Shown here: piece by piece, positions 17,585 through 25,895 of the stretch
Layout: each line of letters begins with the position of its first letter
Numbering within the stretch: position 1 is the stretch's first letter
Notes under the pieces: model-generated
Database searches by the model: none
What the model was told of the DNA's origin: nothing
What the model saw: only the letters and a program-made list of their open reading frames with translations
Translations under genes and position numbers: made by a program
From: Bradyrhizobium sp. JYMT SZCCT0180
GTDB taxonomy: Bacteria; Pseudomonadota; Alphaproteobacteria; Rhizobiales; Xanthobacteraceae
NCBI RefSeq assembly: GCF_018130165.1
Contig: NZ_JAFCLZ010000022.1
Location: 1 to 64,000, forward strand
Direction of reading: 5' to 3'
Length of the DNA stretch: 64,000 nt

Positions 17585-17618
17585 GCTTTCGCCCTGGAAA
17601 CGGGGCGAAAGCATTTTC
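17585..17618 (+). terminator. Terminator-like hairpin between mdh and sucC
   Basis: The stem GCTTTCGCCC / GGGGCGAAAGC with a seven-nt loop is followed by ATTTTC. The T-run is short, so it may attenuate rather than stop transcription into sucC, which starts about 90 nt further on. Confidence 0.55.
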
Positions 17619-17707
17619 GGGGTTGCAGTTCCTTTGGTATATGGTATGCCAACTACCAATACCGGCGGGCTGTAGAACTTGCCGCATAAGGTTTGGGGAG
17701 CGTCCAG

Positions 17708-18904
17708 ATGAATATCCATGAATACCAGGCCAAGGCGTTGCTCAGTGAATTCGGGGTGCCGATTTCGCGCGGTGTGCCTGTCTTGAAGGCCTCGGATTCG
17801 GAGGCTGCGGCCAAGGCGCTTCCCGGCCCGATCTGGGTGGTCAAAAGCCAGATCCACGCCGGCGGCCGCGGCAAGGGCAAGTTCAAGGAAGCTTCCGCGG
17901 GCGACAAGGGCGGTGTCCGCATCGCCAAATCGGTCGCCGAGGTCAACGAGTTCGCCCAGCAGATGCTGGGCGCGACGCTCGTCACGATCCAGACCGGCGC
18001 CCACGGCAAGCAGGTCAACCGCCTCTACATCGAAGAAGGCTCCGACATCGACAAGGAGTTCTATCTCTCGATCCTGGTCGATCGCGAAACCTCAGAAGTC
18101 TCGTTCGTGGTCTCGACCGAAGGCGGCGTCAATATCGAGGACGTCGCGCACAACACGCCTGAGAAGATCATCACCTTCTCGGTCGATCCGGCCACCGGCA
18201 TCATGGCGCATCACGGCCGCACCGTGGCGAAGGCGCTGAAACTTTCCGGCGATCTTGCCAAGCAGGCCGAGAAGCTGGTCGCACAGCTCTACAAAGCCTT
18301 CACCGCCAAGGACATGGCGATGCTGGAAATCAATCCGCTCGTCGTCACCAAGCAGGGCGATTTGCGCGTGCTCGACGCCAAGGTGGCGTTCGACGACAAC
18401 GCGATGTACCGGCATCCGGAAGTCGCGGCATTGCGCGACGAGACCGAAGAGGACGCCAAGGAAATCGAAGCGTCGAAATACGATCTCAACTACGTCACGC
18501 TCGACGGCACCATCGGCTGCATGGTCAACGGCGCCGGTCTCGCGATGGCGACGATGGACATCATCAAGCTCTACGGCATGGAGCCCGCCAACTTCCTCGA
18601 CGTCGGCGGCGGCGCGAGCAAGGAAAAGGTTGCGGCCGCATTCAAGATCATCACCGCCGATCCGAACGTGAAGGGCATCCTCGTCAACATCTTCGGCGGC
18701 ATCATGAAATGCGACATCATCGCCGAGGGCGTGGTCGCGGCTGTCAAGGAAGTCGGTTTGAAGGTGCCGCTGGTGGTTCGCCTCGAAGGCACCAATGTCG
18801 ACGCCGGCAAGAAGATCATCCGCGAATCCGGCCTCAACGTGCTGCCCGCCGATGATCTCGACGATGCCGCGCAGAAAATCGTGAATGCCGTCAAGGGAGG
18901 CTAG
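17708..18904 (+). CDS. sucC: Succinyl-CoA synthetase beta subunit
   Basis: 398 aa ADP-forming subunit with an N-terminal ATP-grasp domain (starting MNIHEYQAKALL) and a C-terminal ligase/CoA domain with FGGIMKCDIIAEGVV. It works with SucD to make ATP and succinate from succinyl-CoA. The start at 17708 matches the invariant MNIHEYQ; a longer frame adds MGSVQ without family support. Only 2 nt separate its stop from the next ATG, whose ribosome-binding site (GGGAGG) overlaps the sucC end. Confidence 0.97.
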   Translation: MNIHEYQAKALLSEFGVPISRGVPVLKASDSEAAAKALPGPIWVVKSQIHAGGRGKGKFKEASAGDKGGVRIAKSVAEVNEFAQQMLGATLVTIQTGAHGKQVNRLYIEEGSDIDKEFYLSILVDRETSEVSFVVSTEGGVNIEDVAHNTPEKIITFSVDPATGIMAHHGRTVAKALKLSGDLAKQAEKLVAQLYKAFTAKDMAMLEINPLVVTKQGDLRVLDAKVAFDDNAMYRHPEVAALRDETEEDAKEIEASKYDLNYVTLDGTIGCMVNGAGLAMATMDIIKLYGMEPANFLDVGGGASKEKVAAAFKIITADPNVKGILVNIFGGIMKCDIIAEGVVAAVKEVGLKVPLVVRLEGTNVDAGKKIIRESGLNVLPADDLDDAAQKIVNAVKGG

Positions 18905-18906
18905 CG

Positions 18907-19383
18907 ATGGCTGACCGTCTCGCCGCACCGACTGCCCTGGAGGAACACCGCAAGCTCGCCGTGTTTGCCGGCGAGTGGAGCGGCGAAGAGATGGTCTATC
19001 CCTCGCGCTGGAACGCGGGCGGTCCCGCCACCGCGCATATCAAGGCGCGCATGGATCTCAACGGCTTCTATCTGATCCAGGACGCGGTCCAGATGCGCGA
19101 CGGCAAGGAAAGCTTCGCCACCCATGGCGTCTTCACCTACGACCGCGAGGACCGGCACTACAAATTGTTCTGGCACGATTCGCTTGGCTACTACTCACCG
19201 GCGCCGGCCTCCGGCGGCTGGACCGGCAAGACGCTGATCCTCGTGCGCGGCTCGCTGCGCGGCAATGCGCGCCACGTCTATGAAGTCGTCGACGACAACA
19301 ACTACACCATGAAAATCCAGTTCTCGCCTGATGCCGAAGGATGGGCCGACGTGCTCACCGGCACGTATCGGCGAATCCACTGA
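18907..19383 (+). CDS. DUF1579 protein between sucC and sucD
   Basis: 158 aa, no signal or membrane segment. The sequence opens with a helix and then the block EEHRKLAVFAGEWSGEE, with a beta-rich remainder (GVFTYDREDRHYKLFWHD, GYYSP), typical of the DUF1579 lipocalin-like fold. No biochemical role is established. It is tightly packed between sucC (2-nt gap) and sucD (36-nt gap), so it is almost certainly co-transcribed with succinyl-CoA synthetase. Codon use resembles its neighbours. Confidence 0.82.
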   Translation: MADRLAAPTALEEHRKLAVFAGEWSGEEMVYPSRWNAGGPATAHIKARMDLNGFYLIQDAVQMRDGKESFATHGVFTYDREDRHYKLFWHDSLGYYSPAPASGGWTGKTLILVRGSLRGNARHVYEVVDDNNYTMKIQFSPDAEGWADVLTGTYRRIH

Positions 19384-19419
19384 TCCCGTTTCCGATCATC
19401 CAGGGAAGTAACATCCATC

Positions 19420-20304
19420 ATGTCCGTTCTGATCGACAAGAATACCAAAGTCATCTGCCAGGGTTTTACCGGTAAGAACGGCACGTTCCATTCCGAAGCC
19501 GCGATCGCGTACGGCACCAAGATGGTCGGCGGTACCTCGCCGGGCAAAGGCGGTGCGACGCATCTGGGTCTGCCGGTGTTCGACACGGTCGCCGAAGCGC
19601 GCGAGAAGACCGGCGCCGATGCGTCCGTCATCTATGTGCCGCCGCCGGGGGCGGCTGATGCGATCTGCGAGGCGATCGATGCGGAAATTCCGCTGATCGT
19701 GTGCATCACCGAAGGCATTCCGGTGCTCGACATGGTCCGCGTCAAGCGTTCGCTGTCGGGGTCGAAGTCCCGCCTGATCGGACCGAACTGCCCGGGCGTC
19801 ATGACCGCGGGCGAATGCAAGATCGGCATCATGCCGGCCAATATCTTCAAGCCCGGCAGTGTCGGCATCGTGTCGCGCTCGGGTACGCTGACCTATGAAG
19901 CCGTGTTCCAGACCACCCAGGAAGGCCTCGGCCAGACCACGGCGGTCGGCATCGGCGGCGACCCGGTCAAGGGCACCGAATTCATCGACGTGCTGGAAAT
20001 GTTCCTGGCCGACCCCAAGACCACCTCGATCATTATGATCGGTGAGATCGGCGGTTCCGCCGAGGAGGACGCCGCCCAGTTCATCAAGGACGAGGCCAAG
20101 CGGGGCCGAAGCAAGCCGATGGTCGGCTTCATCGCCGGCGTCACCGCCCCTCCCGGCCGCCGCATGGGCCATGCCGGCGCGATCATCTCCGGCGGCAAGG
20201 GCGACGCCGGTTCCAAGACCACAGCGATGGAATCGGCCGGAATCACGGTCTCTCCGTCGCCGGCAAGGCTTGGACATACCCTTGCCGAAAAATTGAAGTC
20301 CTAA
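19420..20304 (+). CDS. sucD: Succinyl-CoA synthetase alpha subunit
   Basis: 294 aa. The N-terminal CoA-binding Rossmann domain begins MSVLIDKNTKVICQGFTGKNG. The phosphorylated catalytic histidine is H251 in RRMGHAGAIISGGKGDAG. The middle block GPNCPGVMTAGECKIGIMP is invariant in the family. It partners SucC; the two genes are split here by the DUF1579 gene. About 136 nt of A+T-richer sequence separate it from sucA, with no clear terminator. Confidence 0.97.
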   Translation: MSVLIDKNTKVICQGFTGKNGTFHSEAAIAYGTKMVGGTSPGKGGATHLGLPVFDTVAEAREKTGADASVIYVPPPGAADAICEAIDAEIPLIVCITEGIPVLDMVRVKRSLSGSKSRLIGPNCPGVMTAGECKIGIMPANIFKPGSVGIVSRSGTLTYEAVFQTTQEGLGQTTAVGIGGDPVKGTEFIDVLEMFLADPKTTSIIMIGEIGGSAEEDAAQFIKDEAKRGRSKPMVGFIAGVTAPPGRRMGHAGAIISGGKGDAGSKTTAMESAGITVSPSPARLGHTLAEKLKS

Positions 20305-20440
20305 TTCAATTCTTGGTTCTTTTGGGCGGGAAGTTTCGCGCTAAATAGGGTAAAGGTGCTTTACCTCGCTGGTCCGGGCCTCCGGACCGGCCAAAGCGCC
20401 GTTTTCCACGCGCGAAGCCAAAAATTACCAGGACGCCACC

Positions 20441-23410
20441 ATGTCTCGCCAGGACGCGAATGCCGCATTTGCCCTCTCCTCCTTTTTGCAGGGCACCAAC
20501 GCCACCTACATCGACGATCTCTACGCCCGCTACGAGCAGGACCCCGCTTCGGTCGATCCCGACTGGCAGGAATTCTTCAAGAGCCTGAAAGACACCCCGG
20601 CCGACGTCCAGAAGAACGCCGAGGGCGCCTCCTGGGGCCGCGACAACTGGCCTTTGACGCCGCGCGACGAGCTGACCTCCGCGCTGGACGGCAACTGGGC
20701 GCATGTCGAAAAGGCTGTTGGCGCCAAGCTGGCGGCCAAGGCCGAGAACAAGGCCTTTGCCAAGGGCGCCGAAGTGGCGTCGGCCGACATCAACCAGGCG
20801 ACGCGCGATTCGGTTCGCGCCCTGATGCTGATCCGCGCCTATCGCATGCGCGGTCATTTCCACGCCAAGCTCGATCCGCTCGGTATCGAGGCCCAGCGTG
20901 ACCGCGAGGAGCTTGATCCGCGCACCTACGGTTTTGCCGAGGCCGATTTCGACCGCAAGATCTTCCTCGATCACGTGCTCGGTCTGGAATACGGCACGCT
21001 TCGCGAAATCGTCGCGATCTGCGAGCGCACCTACTGCCAGACGCTCGGGGTCGAGTTCATGCACATCAGCAACGCGGCGCAGAAGGCCTGGATCCAGGAA
21101 CGCATCGAAGGGCCGGACAAGGAAATCAGCTTCACCCCCGAAGGCCGGCGCGCGATTCTGAACAAGCTGATCGAAGCCGAAGGCTTTGAGAAGTTCTGCG
21201 ACATCAAATTCACCGGCACCAAGCGCTTCGGCCTCGACGGAGCTGAATCGCTGATCCCGGCGCTGGAGCAGATCATCAAGCGCGGCGGCAATCTCGGCGT
21301 TAAGGAGATCGTGCTCGGCATGCCGCATCGCGGCCGCCTCAACGTGCTGACCCAGGTGATGGGCAAGCCGCACCGCGCGCTGTTCCATGAATTCAAGGGC
21401 GGCTCCGCCAACCCCGACGCGGTCGAAGGCTCCGGCGACGTCAAATATCACCTCGGCGCCTCGTCGGACCGCGAGTTCGACAACAACAGGATCCATCTGT
21501 CGCTGACCGCCAACCCGTCGCATCTGGAAATCGTCGATCCCGTCGTGCTCGGCAAGGTGCGCGCCAAGCAGGACCAGCACGGCGATCCGCCGGACATGCG
21601 CATTTCCGTGCTGCCGCTGTTGATGCATGGCGACGCGGCTTTTGCCGGCCAGGGCGTGGTCGCCGAATGCTTCGGCCTGTCCGACCTGAAGGGCTACCGC
21701 ACCGGCGGTTCGCTGCACTTCATCGTCAACAACCAGATCGGCTTCACCACCTATCCGCGCTACTCGCGCTCCTCGCCCTATCCGTCCGACGTGGCGAAGA
21801 TGATCGACGCGCCGATCTTCCATGTGAACGGCGACGATCCGGAGGCCGTGGTGTTCGCGGCCAAGGTCGCGATCGAATTCCGGCAGAAATTCCACAAGCC
21901 CGTCGTGATCGACATGTTCTGCTACCGCAGGCATGGCCACAACGAAGGCGACGAGCCGATGTTCACCCAGCCGGTGATGTACAAGAAGATCGCAACGCAT
22001 CCCGGCACGGTCGAGCTTTATTCCAAGCGGCTGATCGCTGACGGCGTGCTGACCGAGGGCGAGGTCGAAAAGGCCAAGGCAGACTGGCGTGCGCGGCTCG
22101 ATGCCGAGCTCGAGGCCGGCTCGGGCTACAAGCCCAACAAGGCTGACTGGCTCGACGGCAAATGGTCCGGCTTCAAGTCCGCCGATCAGGAAGAGGACGC
22201 CCGCCGCGGCGTTACCGGCGTCGATACGGCGATCCTGAAGGATATCGGCCGCAAGATCACCAAGGTGCCCGACGGTTTCCGCGTTCACCGCACCGTACAG
22301 CGCTACCTCGAAAATCGCGCCAAGGCGATCGACAATGGCGTCGGTATCGACTGGGCGACCGGTGAGGCGCTGGCGTTTTGCACGCTGATGCAGGAAGGCC
22401 GGCACGTCCGCCTGTCCGGACAGGACTCCGAGCGCGGCACCTTCTCGCAGCGTCATTCGGTGCTGATCGACCAGGAGGATGAGAGCCGTTACACGCCGTT
22501 CAATCACCTCGGCCCCGATCAGGGCCACTACGAGGTGATCAACTCGCTGCTTTCGGAAGAGGCGGTGCTTGGCTTCGAGTACGGCTATTCACTGGCCGAG
22601 CCGAACGCGCTGGCGATGTGGGAAGCCCAGTTCGGCGACTTCGCCAACGGGGCGCAGGTGCTGTTCGACCAGTTCATCTCCTCGGGCGAACGCAAATGGC
22701 TGCGCATGTCGGGTCTCGTCTGCCTGTTGCCGCATGGCTATGAAGGTCAGGGACCGGAGCACTCCTCGGCGCGGCTCGAACGCTTCCTGCAGATGTGTGC
22801 CGAAGACAACATGCAGGTGGTCTATCCCACCACGCCGGCGAATTACTTCCACGTGCTGCGGCGTCAGCTGCATCGCGAAATCCGTAAACCGCTGATCCTG
22901 ATGACGCCGAAATCGCTGCTGCGCCACAAGCGGGCGGTGTCGCGGCTCGACGAGCTCGGCAAGGACGCCACGTTCCACCGCATCCTCTACGATGACGCCC
23001 AGATGCTGCCGGACGAGAAGATCAAGCTGGTGGACGACGACAAGATCCGCCGCATCGTGCTGTGCTCGGGCAAGGTCTATTACGATCTCTACGAGGAGCG
23101 CGAGAAGCGCGGCATCGACGACATCTACCTGATGCGCGTCGAGCAGCTCTATCCGGTGCCGCTCAAGGCGCTGGTGCACGAACTCGCCCGCTTCAAGAAC
23201 GCGGAGGTCGTCTGGTGCCAGGAAGAGCCGCGCAACATGGGTGCCTGGCACTTCATCGAGCCCTATCTCGAATGGGTGCTGAACCAGATCCACGCGCCGA
23301 ACAGGCGTCCGCGTTACGCCGGCCGCGCGGCGGCGGCGGCCACGGCCACCGGTTTGATGTCGAAGCATCTGGCGCAGCTCAAGGCGCTGCTGGATGACGC
23401 GCTAGGCTAG
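20441..23410 (+). CDS. sucA: 2-oxoglutarate dehydrogenase E1 component
   Basis: 989 aa thiamine diphosphate enzyme that decarboxylates 2-oxoglutarate and transfers succinyl to the lipoyl arm of SucB. The N-terminal E2-binding segment (FLQGTNATYIDDLYARYEQD) is followed by the ThDP domain with GMPHRGRLNVL, HLGASSDREFD and the GDD...N-type motif around HVNGDDPEAV. The transketolase-like domain has GQDSERGTFSQRHSV and LPHGYEGQGPEHSSAR. Full length with intact motifs. An internal repeat separates it from sucB. Confidence 0.97.
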   Translation: MSRQDANAAFALSSFLQGTNATYIDDLYARYEQDPASVDPDWQEFFKSLKDTPADVQKNAEGASWGRDNWPLTPRDELTSALDGNWAHVEKAVGAKLAAKAENKAFAKGAEVASADINQATRDSVRALMLIRAYRMRGHFHAKLDPLGIEAQRDREELDPRTYGFAEADFDRKIFLDHVLGLEYGTLREIVAICERTYCQTLGVEFMHISNAAQKAWIQERIEGPDKEISFTPEGRRAILNKLIEAEGFEKFCDIKFTGTKRFGLDGAESLIPALEQIIKRGGNLGVKEIVLGMPHRGRLNVLTQVMGKPHRALFHEFKGGSANPDAVEGSGDVKYHLGASSDREFDNNRIHLSLTANPSHLEIVDPVVLGKVRAKQDQHGDPPDMRISVLPLLMHGDAAFAGQGVVAECFGLSDLKGYRTGGSLHFIVNNQIGFTTYPRYSRSSPYPSDVAKMIDAPIFHVNGDDPEAVVFAAKVAIEFRQKFHKPVVIDMFCYRRHGHNEGDEPMFTQPVMYKKIATHPGTVELYSKRLIADGVLTEGEVEKAKADWRARLDAELEAGSGYKPNKADWLDGKWSGFKSADQEEDARRGVTGVDTAILKDIGRKITKVPDGFRVHRTVQRYLENRAKAIDNGVGIDWATGEALAFCTLMQEGRHVRLSGQDSERGTFSQRHSVLIDQEDESRYTPFNHLGPDQGHYEVINSLLSEEAVLGFEYGYSLAEPNALAMWEAQFGDFANGAQVLFDQFISSGERKWLRMSGLVCLLPHGYEGQGPEHSSARLERFLQMCAEDNMQVVYPTTPANYFHVLRRQLHREIRKPLILMTPKSLLRHKRAVSRLDELGKDATFHRILYDDAQMLPDEKIKLVDDDKIRRIVLCSGKVYYDLYEEREKRGIDDIYLMRVEQLYPVPLKALVHELARFKNAEVVWCQEEPRNMGAWHFIEPYLEWVLNQIHAPNRRPRYAGRAAAAATATGLMSKHLAQLKALLDDALG

Positions 23411-23428
23411 ACCACCATTCAACCGTCA

Positions 23429-23486
23429 TGCCCCGCGACCTGTCCGCCGTAGCTCAACGAGCGAAGGCGGAAGGCGGGGATGGCGG
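23429..23486. repeat. Short palindromic repeat between sucA and sucB
   Basis: GTCATGCCCCGC...CTGTCCGCCGTAGCTCAACGAG and GCGAAGGCGGAAGGCGGGGATGGC fold back through CCCCGC/GCGGGG and TCCGCC/GGCGGA pairs. The phrase CGCCGTAGCTCAACGAGCG is typical of a Bradyrhizobium intergenic repeat. It lies inside an operon, so it may shape mRNA ends between the two dehydrogenase subunits. Confidence 0.5.
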
Positions 23487-23526
23487 TTACGATTTTTGAC
23501 CGCTTGGTTATTGAGGAAAACAGACC

Positions 23527-24771
23527 ATGACTGATATTCGCGTTCCGACGCTCGGCGAGTCCGTGACGGAGGCCACCATTGGCCGCTGGTTCAAGAAGGC
23601 CGGCGACGCCGTGGCGGTGGACGAGCCTTTGGTGGAGCTCGAGACCGACAAGGTCACCATCGAAGTCCCGGCGCCTTCAGCGGGCGTGCTGGGCGAGATC
23701 GCCGCCAAGGACGGCGAAACCGTCGCCGTCGGCGCGCTGCTCGGACAGATCAATGACGGCGCGGCAGGCGCCAGGCCGGCGGCCGCTCCCGCAAAGGCAG
23801 CTGCGCCGGCTGCACCGCCGCCCGCCGCTGCCGCCGCACCTGCTGCGGCGCCAAAGGCCGCACCTGCGGACGCGCCGCTCGCGCCGTCGGTGCGCAAACT
23901 CTCCGCCGAAAGCGGCGTCGATGCCGCGACCGTGCCCGGCTCCGGCAAGGATGGCCGCGTCACCAAGGGCGACATGCTGGCTGCGATCGAGAAGGCCGCT
24001 TCGGCGCCGACTCCGGTCAATCAGCCCGCCGCCGCCGTGCAGGTGCGCGCACCGTCGCCCGCCGACGATGCCGCGCGCGAAGAGCGCGTGAAGATGACGC
24101 GGCTGCGCCAGACCATCGCGCGCCGCCTGAAGGACGTGCAGAACACCGCGGCGATGCTCACGACCTTCAACGAGGTCGACATGAGCCACATCATGGCGAT
24201 GCGGACACAGTACAAGGACGTGTTCGAGAAGAAGCACGGTACCAAGCTCGGCTTCATGGGCTTCTTCACCAAGGCCTGCGTGCAGGCGCTCAAGGACATT
24301 CCGGCCGTCAATGCCGAGATCGACGGCACCGATCTGATCTTCAAGAATTACTACCATGTCGGCGTCGCCGTCGGCACCGACAAGGGCCTCGTCGTGCCCG
24401 TGGTGCGCGACTGCGACCACAAGTCGATCTCCGACATCGAAAAGAGCATCGCCGATTTCGGCCGCCGCGCCCGCGACGGCCAGCTCAAGATCGACGAGAT
24501 GCAGGGCGGCACCTTCACCATCACCAATGGCGGCATCTACGGTTCGCTGATGTCGACGCCGATCCTGAACGCGCCGCAGTCCGCCATTTTGGGAATGCAC
24601 AAGATCCAGGAGCGGCCGATGGCGATCGGCGGCAAGATCGAGATCCGCCCGATGATGTATCTGGCACTGTCCTACGATCACCGTGTCATTGACGGCAAGG
24701 AAGCGGTGACCTTCCTGGTCCGCGTCAAGGAGAGCCTGGAAGATCCGGCGCGGCTGGTGCTGGATTTGTGA
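23527..24771 (+). CDS. sucB: Dihydrolipoyllysine succinyltransferase (E2 of OGDH)
   Basis: 414 aa core of the 2-oxoglutarate dehydrogenase complex. The N-terminal lipoyl domain carries the modified lysine K42 in LETDKVTIEV. An Ala/Pro-rich linker (about 80-115) leads to the peripheral subunit-binding domain (about 116-158). The catalytic acyltransferase domain has the His/Asp motif SYDHRVIDG with H385 and D389. One lipoyl domain is normal for SucB. Confidence 0.97.
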   Translation: MTDIRVPTLGESVTEATIGRWFKKAGDAVAVDEPLVELETDKVTIEVPAPSAGVLGEIAAKDGETVAVGALLGQINDGAAGARPAAAPAKAAAPAAPPPAAAAAPAAAPKAAPADAPLAPSVRKLSAESGVDAATVPGSGKDGRVTKGDMLAAIEKAASAPTPVNQPAAAVQVRAPSPADDAAREERVKMTRLRQTIARRLKDVQNTAAMLTTFNEVDMSHIMAMRTQYKDVFEKKHGTKLGFMGFFTKACVQALKDIPAVNAEIDGTDLIFKNYYHVGVAVGTDKGLVVPVVRDCDHKSISDIEKSIADFGRRARDGQLKIDEMQGGTFTITNGGIYGSLMSTPILNAPQSAILGMHKIQERPMAIGGKIEIRPMMYLALSYDHRVIDGKEAVTFLVRVKESLEDPARLVLDL

Positions 24772-24784
24772 CGGACGTCTATGG

Positions 24785-25099
24785 ATGGAAGTACATCAGA
24801 CTAACGACAAGGGCGAAGCAGGATTCCCACTTATCGTCAGTGCGGAGCCGGTTATGTTTGGTGTTCTACATGTTGTGTTCGATGATGGGTACGAAGGCGT
24901 TCTAGACCTGCGCTCGGTTATGGATAGGGCCATCTGGCAGAACATTCGTACCAAGGAAGATTTCTTCAAGATCGAATTGGATCGGATCGGCGGTCAATTG
25001 TTCTGGCCTAAGGGTGATGGCGCTACGGAGCTTCCTGCGGACGGCATTCGCGCAGCTTGCGAGCACCAGGAAAAGTTACTCAGATCGATACGTTGGTAG
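24785..25099 (+). CDS. DUF2442 protein
   Basis: 104 aa. A C-terminal DUF2442 domain is recognised from HVVFDDGYEGVLDLRSVM, FFKIELDRIGGQLFWPKGD and ELPADGIRAACE. DUF2442 genes often sit beside a DUF4160 gene in possible toxin-antitoxin pairs, but no DUF4160 partner is present. The DNA is less G+C-biased at third codon positions than sucB or lpdA, suggesting acquisition. It starts 13 nt after the sucB stop and ends 13 nt before the SDR gene, so it is probably transcribed with the operon. Confidence 0.7.
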   Translation: MEVHQTNDKGEAGFPLIVSAEPVMFGVLHVVFDDGYEGVLDLRSVMDRAIWQNIRTKEDFFKIELDRIGGQLFWPKGDGATELPADGIRAACEHQEKLLRSIRW

Positions 25100-25112
25100 T
25101 TGGGGGCTGCGG

Positions 25113-25859
25113 ATGGATAAAGTTGTTGTCATCACCGGCGGTAGCCGCGGCATCGGCCGCGCTACCGCGATTGCCGCGGCGGCCCGCGGTTTTCGGGTCG
25201 TCGTCGGTTACGCCAGTAACGAGGCGGCGGCGAACGAAGTCGTTACCGAAATCGAGCGCAAGAACGGCAAGGCCGTCGCTGTCAAATGCGACGTTGCCGA
25301 GGAAAGCGACATCCTCGCGCTGTTCAAGGCGGCCGATCAGTTCGGTACGTTAGGGGCGCTCGTCAACAACGGCGGTATTGTCGGTCAGAGCGGTGTGCGC
25401 GTCGACGAGATGTCGGCCGAGCGCATCCAGCGCGTGATGGCGGTCAACGTTACCGGGTCCATCTTGTGCGCGCGCGAGGCCGTGAAGCGCATGTCGACCA
25501 AGCATGGCGGCAAGGGCGGCGTTATCGTCAATCTTTCCTCGGTGGCGGCGAGACTCGGAGCGCCCAATACGTATGTCGATTATGCGGCGTCGAAGGGCGC
25601 CGTGGATTCGTTCACGGTCGGCCTCGGCCATGAAGTCGCCGGCGAGGGGATACGCGTCGCTGCGATCCGGCCCGGACTGATCGATACCGAAATTCATGCG
25701 GCCGGCGGCGAGCCCGATCGTGCCCATCGTCTTGCGCACATGGTGCCGATGAAGCGCGTCGGCACCGCGGAAGAAATCGCCAATGCCATCGTCTGGCTGA
25801 TGTCGGACGACGCTTCGTACGTCACCAGCGCCATCCTCGATGTATCGGGCGGCCGCTAA
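25113..25859 (+). CDS. SDR-family oxidoreductase
   Basis: 248 aa classical short-chain dehydrogenase. The cofactor loop is TGGSRGIGRA, the structural motif is NNGGIV (Gly in place of the usual Ala of NNAG), and the catalytic triad is Ser in NLSSVA plus YAASK. The C-terminal segment SDDASYVTSAILDVSGG is also typical. The ATG at 25113 was chosen because the longer frame overlaps the DUF2442 gene. Its substrate is unknown. It lies between sucB and lpdA, an odd place for an SDR. Confidence 0.9.
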   Translation: MDKVVVITGGSRGIGRATAIAAAARGFRVVVGYASNEAAANEVVTEIERKNGKAVAVKCDVAEESDILALFKAADQFGTLGALVNNGGIVGQSGVRVDEMSAERIQRVMAVNVTGSILCAREAVKRMSTKHGGKGGVIVNLSSVAARLGAPNTYVDYAASKGAVDSFTVGLGHEVAGEGIRVAAIRPGLIDTEIHAAGGEPDRAHRLAHMVPMKRVGTAEEIANAIVWLMSDDASYVTSAILDVSGGR

Positions 25860-25895
25860 TACCTTGTCATAGAATTCAGTTACGGGACTTCAATC

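Noticed and set aside
17600..17708. TTGCAG-N16-TATGCC as a promoter of sucC
   Set aside because: The -10 box is too far from consensus and overlaps a TTGGTA...TACCAA symmetry; not enough to call.
20306..22528. Minus-strand open frame of 740 aa opposite sucA
   Set aside because: It is an antisense shadow of a G+C-rich gene with intact 2-oxoglutarate dehydrogenase motifs on the other strand. Low-complexity composition, no domain.
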